Below, piece after piece: positions 35,773-45,290 of a stretch of 64,000 nt of DNA (position 1 is its first letter; every line of letters begins with the position of its first letter). This DNA comes from Oscillospiraceae bacterium (GTDB taxonomy: Bacteria > Bacillota > Clostridia > Oscillospirales > Ruminococcaceae). A model generated the notes under the pieces. That model did no database searches and had not been told where the DNA came from. It saw nothing but the letters and a program-made list of their open reading frames with translations. The stretch is taken from positions 124,001-188,000 of the forward strand of contig JAGAWT010000033.1 in assembly GCA_018110985.1 (NCBI GenBank). The letters run 5' to 3'. Made by a program: the position numbers and the translations under genes.

Positions 35773-38082
35773 GTGAAAAAGAATTTCGGAAAAAAGGGAT
35801 ATCTTGTCTATTATCTTATCTGCTTTATCCTTGCATCGGCAGCGGCAAAGGTGGTGCTCGATATAGGCAGTGCCATGGGTCTTACCCCTCTGTCTTTTGT
35901 GTTCTCGCTTCTCGTGCTGGTGATAGTGGCGTGTCTCATAGTTCTTGCCGGCTATCTCATAGGGCGGAAAAAACGCAGTACGGAAGAATTTGAAAAGGTC
36001 TGTTCAGCTGCCTCGAAACTGGATATGCTGGCTGTGGTGTGGGAACAGGATCTCAGAGAGGTCTACTGCAATGAAGCCATGACTACGGCGGTGGGCTATA
36101 CCTCGGAGGATCTTAAGAAAAGGGAGAATATCCTGAAGGTCTTCCCCTCCTCTGTCCTGGACAGCAAAACACAAAAGGACTTTGTTTCCCGCAAGGACGA
36201 GATCTTTACCATACACGGTTCCAACGGTGCGGGAGTGGTGACGGTGTGGACCACTTCACGGGTATTCACCGATGAGAACGGCCGCTCCTACTATATTTCA
36301 GTAGGTCCCAATCTCAACAGGGTGGAAAAGATGAAGGATGCTCTTATGGAGTATTCCGAAAAGCTGGAGGATTCGGAGCAGCGCTACGCCCTCATAATGG
36401 ATATCACGGAAATGGGTGTCATCCTGCGGTATTCCGACAACGACTATTACTATACGAACAGCCATATACGGCGAATGCTTGGCTTTGAGGATGAAGGGAT
36501 ATATATCACAAGGGAGCAGTTCCTTGAAAAGATGCACCCTACGGACAGGATCATGGTGCAGCAGTTCGTACTGACAGCGGCAAAAAGGCAGGAAGCAGGT
36601 GCCGAGGATGCGGGAGGCATAGAACTGAGGGCAGTTTCCGCAGATGGTGATTATCACTGGTATATGCTGAGGTACCGGGTCACCTCCGGAGAAAAAAGGA
36701 TGATCGAGTGCGGCGTTATCATCGACATCACCAACGAAAAGCAGAAGGATCTGATGATCGAGAAAATGGCTTATGTGGATGAATTGACGCAGATCGCCAA
36801 CAGGAACCGTTTCCTCGTTCTCGGAAACGAACTCATGGAGATATACAACGCCGATCATTCCTACGATTACTGGGTCATCATACTGGATGTGGACGAGATA
36901 CACATAATAAATGATGCCTACGGCCATAAGGTAGGAGACGACGTCCTGAAAAGGCTGGCTCTCATAATCATGAGCGTTATGACCGGCGGCGGGCGCTGCG
37001 CCCGTATCGGCGGAGACGATTTTGCCATGATAATCCGTGACGAAGGCGATGAGTCTCTCCCCGAAAAGATACTTGAAAGCATCGCCCAGAAGCTGTCGGC
37101 TCTCACCATAAGCGGAGTGCGCTGGCATAACATCACCTGTTCCGCCGGCTATTGCCGCCTTTCCGACGGAGACGGCAGTGATTTTTCACAGGTGCTGGAA
37201 CTGGCGGAATTTGCCCTTGACCAGAATGACGGTATAAAGAATACCTACGCACGCTATGACAGGGCTCAGAGGCTCAGCGTGCTGGACAGCGCGCAGGTGG
37301 AAAGGGAACTGGACAGGGCGCTGAAAAACAGCGAGATGGTTCTATATTATCAGCCGAAGATAGAGTTTTCCACCGGCAGGATAATAGGGGCAGAGGCGCT
37401 TATCAGAAGGGTAAAGCCCGACGGTACCATAGTAAAGCCGGCGGATTTCATCCCGGTGGCGGAAAGGTCAATGATAATCACCCGCATAAGCGGTTTTGTA
37501 ATGAACGAGGCCTGCAGGCAAAACAAAGAGTGGCAGGATAAGGGGCTTTGCAATATCACCCTGTCCATCAACCTTACGGCTGTGGATTTCTACAGAACGG
37601 ATATAATACAGCTCCTGAAGGATACTCTTGAAAGGACGGGGCTTGAACCAAAGTACCTTGATGTGGAGCTTACAGAATCTCTGGCGTTCAAGGATATAGA
37701 TACTGCGGTGGAGCAGATGAAAGAGCTGAAGGAGCTTGGGGTAAAGCTTTCCATAGATGATTTCGGCACGGGTTATTCTTCGCTCTCCTATATAAGAGAG
37801 CTGCCGATAGATCTTCTGAAGCTGGACAGATCCTTTATATGTGACCTTGAAAAGGACGAGGTATCAAGGCAGATAGTTTCATCCGTTATACAGATAGCCC
37901 GCTCAAAGCATCTAATGACCATTGCCGAGGGCGTAGAATCGGAGGGACAGGCAGAGATACTGAAAAAATGCGGCTGCGACCTTGCACAGGGTTATCTTTT
38001 CGGAAGACCTATGCCCGCAAAGGATTTTGAGGACTTTGTAAAAAGGAACAGTATCCGCACCGAAGCACATCCGGACTCATAA
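35773..38082 (+). CDS. Membrane cyclic-di-GMP protein with PAS, GGDEF and EAL domains
   Basis: A 769-residue signalling protein. Two membrane helices (about 8-27 and 36-58), a PAS-like region (about 70-180), a second PAS/PAC (about 200-330), a GGDEF domain with GGDDF at 413-417, and an EAL domain with EAL at 541-543, DDFGTGYSSLSY, LLKLDRSF and QGYLFGRP. The EAL domain looks fully active, so breakdown of c-di-GMP is expected. In the GGDEF motif Glu is replaced by Asp and there is no RxxD inhibitory site, so synthesis is uncertain. The start is GTG 35773 after GGGGGTG. It has its own promoter and terminator. Confidence 0.9.
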   Translation: MKKNFGKKGYLVYYLICFILASAAAKVVLDIGSAMGLTPLSFVFSLLVLVIVACLIVLAGYLIGRKKRSTEEFEKVCSAASKLDMLAVVWEQDLREVYCNEAMTTAVGYTSEDLKKRENILKVFPSSVLDSKTQKDFVSRKDEIFTIHGSNGAGVVTVWTTSRVFTDENGRSYYISVGPNLNRVEKMKDALMEYSEKLEDSEQRYALIMDITEMGVILRYSDNDYYYTNSHIRRMLGFEDEGIYITREQFLEKMHPTDRIMVQQFVLTAAKRQEAGAEDAGGIELRAVSADGDYHWYMLRYRVTSGEKRMIECGVIIDITNEKQKDLMIEKMAYVDELTQIANRNRFLVLGNELMEIYNADHSYDYWVIILDVDEIHIINDAYGHKVGDDVLKRLALIIMSVMTGGGRCARIGGDDFAMIIRDEGDESLPEKILESIAQKLSALTISGVRWHNITCSAGYCRLSDGDGSDFSQVLELAEFALDQNDGIKNTYARYDRAQRLSVLDSAQVERELDRALKNSEMVLYYQPKIEFSTGRIIGAEALIRRVKPDGTIVKPADFIPVAERSMIITRISGFVMNEACRQNKEWQDKGLCNITLSINLTAVDFYRTDIIQLLKDTLERTGLEPKYLDVELTESLAFKDIDTAVEQMKELKELGVKLSIDDFGTGYSSLSYIRELPIDLLKLDRSFICDLEKDEVSRQIVSSVIQIARSKHLMTIAEGVESEGQAEILKKCGCDLAQGYLFGRPMPAKDFEDFVKRNSIRTEAHPDS

Positions 38083-38106
38083 TAACTTACAGTGGTATAA
38101 TGTATA

Positions 38107-38145
38107 AAATACGGGGTCAATAAATGCCCCCGTATTTCATTTTTT
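38107..38145 (+). terminator. Rho-independent terminator after the GGDEF-EAL gene
   Basis: A 10-bp perfect stem AAATACGGGG / CCCCGTATTT with an 11-base loop, then CATTTTTT. Confidence 0.85.
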
Positions 38146-38226
38146 ATTGTTAAAAAATGCTATTTAAATAATCATTGTTGTGTGTTATACTTAAATTCGG
38201 AGAATCATTTTTGTGAAGGGATCAAT

Positions 38227-39390
38227 ATGTATAACTATCTGAAAAGGGCTTGGGCTGAAATAGATCTGAACGACCTTGAAAAGAACCTGAACGAGCTTTT
38301 GAGGGTCTGCGGCACTTCACAGCCTGTGGCTGTGGTCAAGGCCAACGCATACGGACACGATGACAGGAGCATTGCCCCTTTCCTTGAAAGAAAGGGCATA
38401 AGCTTTTTTGCGGTGTCCAACATAAAGGAAGCCATTACTTTGCGTGAGTGCGGGGTCAAGGGCGAGATACTCATACTTGGGTATACTCCTCCCGATGAAG
38501 CGGAAGAACTGGCAAAATATGACATAATACAGGCTGCTGTAAGCCTCGATCATGCTCTGAGACTGGATGATGAAGCCAAAAAGGCAGGGGTGAGAGTAAA
38601 GCTGCATATGGCTGTGGATACGGGCATGGGGCGTATAGGCGAAAGCGGCGAAAAGGCTGTGGAGGCTCTGGTAAAGGTATCATCCCTTGAAAATATCATC
38701 CTTGACGGTGCATTTACTCACTTTGCGGTGGCAGACACCCTTTCGGAGGATGAGATAAACTATACCTCTGCTCAGAGGGAGAGTTTTTTCAAGGTCATCA
38801 GCAGCTTTGAAAGCAAGGGAAAGACCCTGCGGCATAAGCACTGTCTCAACAGCGCAGGGGGTATATTCCACTATGACAGCCGTTCCACTCTTGTGCGAAA
38901 CGGTATAGTCCTCTATGGCTTAAAGCCCGATATTTCCCTTGAACTGCCGTTCAGACTGCACCCTGTTATGTCCCTGAAAGCTGTGGTGAGCCTTGTAAAG
39001 GAAGTGCCTGCCGGGACTTATGTTAGCTACGGACGCACCTACAGGAGCGAGGGCACAAGAAAGATAGCCACCATACCCATAGGCTATGCAGACGGCTATC
39101 CGAGAAGTCTTTCGGGAAAGGGCGAGGTGCTGATCAGAGGAAAGCGTGCTCCCATAACAGGCCGTATATGCATGGATCAGCTCATGTGTGATGTGACGGA
39201 CATAGAGGGCGTGTGTGTTGAGGATACAGCGACCCTGATAGGGACTGACGGAAATGAGACCATAACAGCCGATGACATAGCCGTTCTTTCGGGTACCATC
39301 GGTTATGAGATAGTCTGCGGCATATCAAAAAGAGTGCCCCGTGTCATCATTGAAAACGGGGAAACAGTAAGTGTAAGAGAGTATTATTGA
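38227..39390 (+). CDS. alr: Alanine racemase
   Basis: A 387-residue PLP enzyme that supplies D-alanine for the cell wall. The PLP lysine is K38 in VVKANAYGHD; the opposite-face catalytic tyrosine lies in SYGRTYRS, followed by IPIGYADGYPR and RICMDQLM. ATG 38227 follows GAAGGG; an earlier ATG at 38182 lacks a site. A TATACT hexamer (38186-38191) lies upstream without a clear -35 box. The next gene, a predicted cell-wall deacetylase lipoprotein, starts 15 bases later, so the two probably share a transcript. Confidence 0.93.
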   Translation: MYNYLKRAWAEIDLNDLEKNLNELLRVCGTSQPVAVVKANAYGHDDRSIAPFLERKGISFFAVSNIKEAITLRECGVKGEILILGYTPPDEAEELAKYDIIQAAVSLDHALRLDDEAKKAGVRVKLHMAVDTGMGRIGESGEKAVEALVKVSSLENIILDGAFTHFAVADTLSEDEINYTSAQRESFFKVISSFESKGKTLRHKHCLNSAGGIFHYDSRSTLVRNGIVLYGLKPDISLELPFRLHPVMSLKAVVSLVKEVPAGTYVSYGRTYRSEGTRKIATIPIGYADGYPRSLSGKGEVLIRGKRAPITGRICMDQLMCDVTDIEGVCVEDTATLIGTDGNETITADDIAVLSGTIGYEIVCGISKRVPRVIIENGETVSVREYY

Positions 39391-39405
39391 TAGATAGAGA
39401 ATATA

Positions 39406-40950
39406 ATGGATATAAATATAACAAAAAGGATCGGATGTTTCGCAGCTGCATTGTGCCTTCTTTTTGGTGGATGTGCTCAGGGGAACGGGAACGGAAAAGT
39501 CCCGGAGGAGACCAGAGTATCATCTACCTTTACCACAGCCCCGAAGGAGGTCACTTCCGCCGCAGTGACGTCAACTGCGCTTGCGGAAGTGCAGACTGAG
39601 GCGAAAAATGAAAAACCGGTCTATAATTATTTTGAGAATGTGTACTTCATAGGTGACAGCGTTGCGGAGGGCGCTGTGAGAGACGGATATCTCAGCCCCG
39701 GAAACAGCTATATAAACCACTTCTCCGAAAGGCTGAAAAGTGCGGGAACGGACGGGACGCCCCTGACTGACCTTATCGCTGTAAGACCTGAGCCCTACAT
39801 ATACCTTTGTGTGGGTGACGGTGATATTATGGCAGATGTGAGCCCCGGTATGTATGCGGACAACATCAGGTCATTTGTCGAGGATATAAAGGAAGCCCGC
39901 CCTGATGCGGTCATAACGGTGCTTGGGGGCTACAAGGATGCCAAGGAGCACAACGAGGCTCTGGAGAAGGTGATAACAGGCTTTGTGGATCCCAATATCC
40001 ACTATGTTGATATATCCCTTGCCGTAACGGACTGGCAGGAGGACGCCCTTAAAGATGAGTATAAGGGAGCAGACGGAACACTGAACTCTGACGGGATACG
40101 GGCTGTGTTTGAGATGCTTTACAAGAACCGTTACAGTGATGTTCTGGCTGAAAACGCCAAGCTGCGGTTCATGTACCCAGAGATCACAGCAGATGCACCC
40201 GAAAGAACGGTAACGGACGACAAGGTGGCATATCTCACATTTGATGACGGCCCCTCGGATCACACGGAGGAAATACTTGATATCCTCTCCGAATATGATA
40301 TAAAGGCTACTTTCTTTATAACCGGACGTTCTGTCGGAGGCAGAGAAGACATCATAAAGCGTGAGAAGGAAGAGGGTCACGTTCTGGGGCTCCATTCCTA
40401 CACCCATGATTATGACCTTATTTACGGTTCCGCAGAAGATTTTATGATAGATTTTTACAGGGTGTATGAGCGTGTGACGGGCATTGTCGGAGATGACAGC
40501 ATATGGTGCTTCCGTTATCCCGGAGGCAGCTACAACAAGTTCAACAAGACCACGGCGGATACTATCATAAGCGAGATGAACCGCAGGGGCTTTGCGTACT
40601 TTGACTGGAACTGTGCCACTCTCGATGCGGAAAAGGGCTCCGATCACGACAGCTGTGTAAAGACTTTGAAGGAAAGTGCGGTGTACAACCATTCGGTAGT
40701 GCTGATGCACGATGCCTCCCCTCTTACTCCCGGCTATCTTCGTGAGGTGATAGATCATCTTATAAGTGAGGGATATTCCTTTGAGACCGTTGCCACAGCT
40801 CCCGATATGCACTTCAGAAGACCTTCATGGTTCGATGAAGAAGAGGATGCGGAAGACGGTGCAGATGAGGACAGCGCCGATGAGAGCGGTACTTCGGACA
40901 GTGAAAGTCCGGAGGAAGGCTCCGACAGCTATGATGAAGATGATGGATAA
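39406..40950 (+). CDS. Lipoprotein with SGNH-like and polysaccharide deacetylase (NodB) domains
   Basis: A 514-residue predicted lipoprotein (lipobox LFGGC, C23). After a Thr/Ser-rich linker comes an SGNH/GDSL hydrolase-like domain (about 78-255) with FIGDS at 81-85; the usual final Asp-x-x-His is not evident (ADGTLNSDG), so it may not be catalytic. Residues about 270-475 are a NodB deacetylase domain: TFDDGP (278-283), metal histidines in HSYTHD (H330, H334), RYPGGSYN and LMHDAS. The last 40 residues are almost all acidic or small. It likely deacetylates peptidoglycan or another surface glycan. The ribosome site is weak. Confidence 0.82.
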   Translation: MDINITKRIGCFAAALCLLFGGCAQGNGNGKVPEETRVSSTFTTAPKEVTSAAVTSTALAEVQTEAKNEKPVYNYFENVYFIGDSVAEGAVRDGYLSPGNSYINHFSERLKSAGTDGTPLTDLIAVRPEPYIYLCVGDGDIMADVSPGMYADNIRSFVEDIKEARPDAVITVLGGYKDAKEHNEALEKVITGFVDPNIHYVDISLAVTDWQEDALKDEYKGADGTLNSDGIRAVFEMLYKNRYSDVLAENAKLRFMYPEITADAPERTVTDDKVAYLTFDDGPSDHTEEILDILSEYDIKATFFITGRSVGGREDIIKREKEEGHVLGLHSYTHDYDLIYGSAEDFMIDFYRVYERVTGIVGDDSIWCFRYPGGSYNKFNKTTADTIISEMNRRGFAYFDWNCATLDAEKGSDHDSCVKTLKESAVYNHSVVLMHDASPLTPGYLREVIDHLISEGYSFETVATAPDMHFRRPSWFDEEEDAEDGADEDSADESGTSDSESPEEGSDSYDEDDG

Positions 40951-40967
40951 TTACAGGTGAAGTTGAT

Positions 40968-42350
40968 TTGGAGAGTAGTAAAGAAAATATACTGGGCACC
41001 GAAAAGGTACCGGGGCTGGTAGTGAGATTTTCCGTACCAAGCATAATCGCTATGCTGGTAAGTGCCCTTTACAATATAGTAGACCAGTTTTTTATAGGCA
41101 ATAAGGTGGGGATGCTGGGAAATGCAGCCACAAACATTTCCTTCCCCATAGTTACTTCCTGCATTGCGGCATCTCTGCTTTTCGGGATAGGAGGGGCAAG
41201 CTGCTTCAACCTTGCGATGGGGGGCGGGAAAAAGAACAAGGCGCCCTATTATGTGGGTAATTCAGCCTTAATGCTCTTTCTGAGCGGCACTTTGCTGGCA
41301 GTTGTCACACTTGTTTTCACTGAGCCGCTGCTAAGGCTGTTCGGTGCATCCGAAGATGTGCTCCCCTATGCCCTGGAGTATGTAAGGGTAGGTGCGCCCG
41401 GCTTTCCGTTCCTCATACTTACGACCGGCGGCTGTCATCTCATAAGGGCGGACGGAAAGCCTGCCATGTCCATGATCGTAAACCTTGTGGGTGCTGTGAT
41501 AAACACTGTGCTCGATGCACTTTTTGTGATGGTATTCGGCTGGGGCATGAAAGGTGCTGCTCTTGCAACGGTCACGGGTGAGGTCGTATCTGCCGTTCTG
41601 GTGGTGATGCTCCTTTACCGTTTCAGGACGGTAAAGCTCATGAAGAAGCACTTCATACCCAACTTAGGTGTGATATGGAAAGTTGTCTCCATCGGTATGG
41701 CATCCTTCTTTAATCAGCTCGCCATGATGCTGGTGCAGATCGTCATGAACAATACCCTGAAAAAGTACGGAGAGCTTTCCTCCTTCGGACCGGATATCCC
41801 TGTCGCCTGTGCAGGCATAGTCATGAAGATAAACCAGATCGTCTTTTCGGTAGTGATAGGGCTCGGACAGGGAACTCAGCCCATAGAGAGCTACAACTAC
41901 GGAGCCGGCAGGTATGAAAGGGTGAAAAAGGCGTTTGTCATCGCATCCGGTACGGCGGTCATATTCTCCGCTCTGAGCTTTGTGTGTTTCCAGCTGTTCC
42001 CTCGTCAGATACTGGGTATCTTCGGGGACGGTACTTCGGAATACTTTGAATTCGGGACGCTTTTTATGAAAAGGTTCCTGTTCTTTGTCTGGCTGGTAGC
42101 TTTGCAGCCGGTCACATCCACACTTTTTACATCGATAGGAAAACCTGTAAAGGGCATTTTCCTGTCTCTCACAAGGCAGATAATATTCTTCCTGCCCCTT
42201 CTGCTGATACTCCCCCGCTTTTACGGGATCTACGGCATACTGTACACCGGTATGGCAGCCGATCTCCTTTCGGGGCTTACTACTGTGGTAATGGTGGGTC
42301 TTGAGTTTGCATCCATGAAAAAGCTGGAGGCAAAGGCGCAGGCGGCGTGA
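40968..42350 (+). CDS. MATE-family multidrug exporter
   Basis: A 460-residue membrane transporter with about 12 helices in two similar halves, beginning VVRFSVPSIIAMLVSALYN and carrying the family pattern GIGGASCFNLAMGGGKK and GLGQGTQPIESYNYGAGRYERVKKA in two pieces of the two halves. Export of cationic compounds by Na+ or H+ exchange is inferred. The start is TTG 40968, 7 bases after AGGTGA; no ATG fits better. It starts 18 bases after the deacetylase gene and may be in the same transcript. Confidence 0.88.
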   Translation: MESSKENILGTEKVPGLVVRFSVPSIIAMLVSALYNIVDQFFIGNKVGMLGNAATNISFPIVTSCIAASLLFGIGGASCFNLAMGGGKKNKAPYYVGNSALMLFLSGTLLAVVTLVFTEPLLRLFGASEDVLPYALEYVRVGAPGFPFLILTTGGCHLIRADGKPAMSMIVNLVGAVINTVLDALFVMVFGWGMKGAALATVTGEVVSAVLVVMLLYRFRTVKLMKKHFIPNLGVIWKVVSIGMASFFNQLAMMLVQIVMNNTLKKYGELSSFGPDIPVACAGIVMKINQIVFSVVIGLGQGTQPIESYNYGAGRYERVKKAFVIASGTAVIFSALSFVCFQLFPRQILGIFGDGTSEYFEFGTLFMKRFLFFVWLVALQPVTSTLFTSIGKPVKGIFLSLTRQIIFFLPLLLILPRFYGIYGILYTGMAADLLSGLTTVVMVGLEFASMKKLEAKAQAA

Positions 42351-42380
42351 TGATAACATACTTATAAGGACGGTGGTCAT

Positions 42381-43004
42381 ATGTCACAGAAAATATTTCC
42401 CACAAAGGGCGCTCTTCTTTCCCTTAAACGCTCCGATTCTCTGGCAAAGCTGGGCTTCGAGCTTCTTGACAGGAAAAAGAATGTGCTGATAAGGGAACTG
42501 ATGGCAAGAGTGGATGAGGCGAAGGCTTTGCGTTCTTCCATTTCAGACACCTACAAGGAGGCATATGCCGCCCTTCAGAGAGCAAATATCACACTTGGAC
42601 TGGTAAGCCGTGCGGCGGGCACGGTACCGGAAGAAAACGGCGTTCAGGTCTCTTACAGGAGCGTAATGGGGTGTGAACTGCCCAAGGTGAGCTTTGAGGA
42701 AAAGCCCCTCGACATCCCTTACGGATTTGAGAACACGGGTGAGGATCTGGATATAGCCTACATCGCATTTAACCGTGTAAAGGTCATGACAGCCAGACTG
42801 GCAGAGATAGACAACACAGTTTTCAGGCTTGCAAACGCCATCAAGAAAACTCAGACAAGGGCAAATGCACTGAAAAACATCGTCATACCCGAGTATGAGA
42901 GGAATATCCGCTCCATTTCCGACAGTCTGGAGGAAAAGGAGAGGGAGGAGTTTTCAAGGCAAAAGGTCATAAAGATCCAGAACGAGAAGAAAAAGCTAAA
43001 ATAA
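42381..43004 (+). CDS. atpD: V/A-type ATP synthase subunit D, without the rest of the complex nearby
   Basis: A 207-residue protein that matches the V/A-type ATPase central-stalk subunit D: FPTKGALLSLKRSDSLAKLG near the start, LDRKKNVLIRELM, and a C-terminal helix ending RQKVIKIQNEKKKLK. The protein is long coiled coil at both ends with a short middle. None of the other V-ATPase subunits is in this window: a MATE exporter is upstream and recJ downstream. GGACGGTGG precedes the ATG. Either the complex is encoded elsewhere and lacks its own D gene, or this is an extra copy. Confidence 0.85.
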   Translation: MSQKIFPTKGALLSLKRSDSLAKLGFELLDRKKNVLIRELMARVDEAKALRSSISDTYKEAYAALQRANITLGLVSRAAGTVPEENGVQVSYRSVMGCELPKVSFEEKPLDIPYGFENTGEDLDIAYIAFNRVKVMTARLAEIDNTVFRLANAIKKTQTRANALKNIVIPEYERNIRSISDSLEEKEREEFSRQKVIKIQNEKKKLK

Positions 43005-43010
43005 TGAATG

Positions 43011-43036
43011 ACCGCTGCTTTTTGCAGCGGTTTTTG
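43011..43036 (+). terminator. Rho-independent terminator after V-ATPase subunit D gene
   Basis: An 8-bp perfect stem ACCGCTGC / GCAGCGGT with a TTTTT loop, followed by TTTT. Confidence 0.88.
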
Positions 43037-43116
43037 GTTAGTATCAACAAAAAATTCCGATACACCTTGTGGATGTATGGCAATAATTCAAAAAATCCCG
43101 TGTTCATAAAAAATAC

Positions 43117-43145
43117 TTGACTAATTTTCACTAAAAAGGTATAAT
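43117..43145 (+). promoter_or_regulatory. Promoter of recJ
   Basis: TTGACT (43117-43122), 17 bases and a perfect TATAAT (43140-43145). Confidence 0.82.
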
Positions 43146-43228
43146 TGAAAGTTGATAGTGAAAAATTATGTCTGCAAGGCAGCTTTATGTTTTGTGTATA
43201 ATATACATCAGATGAAAGGATGACAGTA

Positions 43229-45235
43229 TTGATCTCACGGTGGTCGCCTGTAACTCCCGACAAAGAGTCGGTGAAAGAGATAATGCAAAAGGGTCAGGTG
43301 ACCTCGCTGACTGCCAAGGCGCTTGTTATGGCAGGCTGCGGCAATATAGAAGAAGCCGCTGCCTTCTTCGGTCAGGGAGAGGATGAACGCTATCATCCCG
43401 CAGAGTATATACTGGGGATGGAAAAAGCTGCCGGTATAGTGAATGAAGCCGTGGAGAGCGGAAAAAGGATCTGTATCTACGGCGACTACGACTGCGACGG
43501 CATCACTGCCACAGCGGTCATGGCTGATTATCTTGAAAGCATCGGTGCGGATGTACACACCTACATAAATGAGCGAAGCGAAGGCTACGGCATGAACCTT
43601 GCAGCCGTAAGGCAGCTTGCGGATGAAGGCACGGAGCTTATCATCACCGTTGACAACGGCATCGCCGCAGTTGATGAGGCAAAGCTGTGCAGGGAACTGG
43701 GTATGGATCTGGTGATAACGGATCATCATATGCCCGGTGATGTGCTGCCGGAGTGCTCCGCTATCGTCGATCCCCACAGGAAAGAGGACGACTATCCCTT
43801 TAAAGATCTCTGCGGCTGCGGTCTTGCACTAAAGCTGATAGCTGCCATGGAGGGTGCGGACACGGAATTTGCCGTGGAGCAGTACGGTGATCTCGGAGCT
43901 ATCGCAACTATTGCCGATGTGGTGCCTCTGAGGGGAGAAAACAGACAGATAGTGACCGACGGCCTCAGAGTATTGGAAAATACCGAGAGGATAGGGCTCA
44001 AAAAGCTCATAGAGAAGTCTTCTCTGAAAGAGATAAACTCCACATCCGTGGCATTCGGCATTGCACCGAAAATAAATGCGGCGGGGCGCATCGCTTCCCC
44101 GAAGGATGCACTGGCACTTCTTCTCTGTGATGATGAAGAAGAAGCGGATGAGCTGGCGCAGAAGGTGATAGACCTTAATACCCAAAGGCAGAGCCTGACG
44201 GAAGAGATATACAGCGATATTGCGGATCAGATATCACGGGAGCCGGAGATACTCAACCGGCGGACGCTGGTGTTCTGCGGAAGCGGCTGGCACCACGGCG
44301 TTATAGGTATAGCTGCCGCAAGGATAATGGAAAATTTCGGAAAGCCTACTTTTATACTTACGGAGGAGCCTGATGAGCTCAGGGGCTCCGCAAGGGCTTT
44401 CGGCAGCTTCAATGTATTTGACAGCCTTGTTTATTCCGCCGATCACCTGACCAAAAAAGGGGGTCATGCCGGTGCTGGCGGCTTTTCCCTTGAAAAGAGC
44501 GAGCTGGAGGCATTCAGGGATTCGCTTGAAGAATATGCTGCCTCTCTGGAGAAAAGACCTGTTCCGGAGATAACCGCCTGTGCGGATATAAGCCCGGAGG
44601 AGCTGACGGCGGAAAATGCAGAGGGACTGGAGATACTGGAGCCCTTTGGAGAGGGGAATCCCAAGCCTGTTTTTTTGCTGACGGACTGTGTGATCACGGC
44701 AGTCTCTCCCCTTTCGGGCGGCGTACACACAAGGCTTGGTCTTAGATACGGGGACAAAAGCCTTGAAATGCCGCTTTTCGGAAGGTCTGCCGACTGTTTC
44801 CCCTATAAAAGCGGCGACAGCGTGAACATACTGGCAGGACTTGAAGTAAACGAATACAAGGGGCGAAAGAGCCTCAGACTGAAATATGTGGATATGAGAC
44901 CGAAGGGGCTCAAGCAGGAACGGCTCATTTCGGCAGAGGAGCATTACGACCGTTTCAGGCGGGGCGAGATACATGACAGGACAGTTCTGGATGCCATGCG
45001 GCCCGACAGGAACGAGCTTGCGGTCATATACAGGATGATAGACGGAAAAACGCCTCTTGAAGTTTGTGCAAGATGCGGGACGGACAGCATCAACCTTTGT
45101 AAGGTGCTCTGCGCCTTTGATATATTTGCGGAGGCAGGGCTCATAGAATACAGCCGCTCAAAGGAGCGGGCAAAGGTCATACACACGAACCGGAAGGCGG
45201 ATCTTTCACTTACTCCCACAATGAAAATGCTATAA
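43229..45235 (+). CDS. recJ: Single-stranded-DNA-specific exonuclease RecJ
   Basis: A 668-residue DHH-family 5'-3' exonuclease for recombination and mismatch repair. Motifs: ICIYGDYDCDGITATAVM, ITVDNGIAA, LVITDHHMPG (DHH) and the DHHA1 part with KKGGHAGAGGFSLE, followed by an OB-like region. I choose TTG 43229, 8 bases after GAAAGGA; the ATG at 43220 lies directly against that ribosome site with no spacing. Length is typical without the extra C-terminal domain of Bacillus RecJ. The gene order recJ-rsh-hydrolase-hemZ is common in clostridia. Confidence 0.94.
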   Translation: MISRWSPVTPDKESVKEIMQKGQVTSLTAKALVMAGCGNIEEAAAFFGQGEDERYHPAEYILGMEKAAGIVNEAVESGKRICIYGDYDCDGITATAVMADYLESIGADVHTYINERSEGYGMNLAAVRQLADEGTELIITVDNGIAAVDEAKLCRELGMDLVITDHHMPGDVLPECSAIVDPHRKEDDYPFKDLCGCGLALKLIAAMEGADTEFAVEQYGDLGAIATIADVVPLRGENRQIVTDGLRVLENTERIGLKKLIEKSSLKEINSTSVAFGIAPKINAAGRIASPKDALALLLCDDEEEADELAQKVIDLNTQRQSLTEEIYSDIADQISREPEILNRRTLVFCGSGWHHGVIGIAAARIMENFGKPTFILTEEPDELRGSARAFGSFNVFDSLVYSADHLTKKGGHAGAGGFSLEKSELEAFRDSLEEYAASLEKRPVPEITACADISPEELTAENAEGLEILEPFGEGNPKPVFLLTDCVITAVSPLSGGVHTRLGLRYGDKSLEMPLFGRSADCFPYKSGDSVNILAGLEVNEYKGRKSLRLKYVDMRPKGLKQERLISAEEHYDRFRRGEIHDRTVLDAMRPDRNELAVIYRMIDGKTPLEVCARCGTDSINLCKVLCAFDIFAEAGLIEYSRSKERAKVIHTNRKADLSLTPTMKML

Positions 45236-45243
45236 AATATCCG

Positions 45244-45272
45244 GGATGACCGATGAGGCTTTGTCGGTATCC
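45244..45272 (+). other. Hairpin between recJ and rsh
   Basis: GGAT-(G)-ACCGA pairs with TCGGT-ATCC, 9 bp with one bulged G and a 10-base loop. There is no T-run; it could mark mRNA processing or a weak stop. Confidence 0.35.
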
Positions 45273-45290
45273 TGTTAAGGTGGTGCGATC

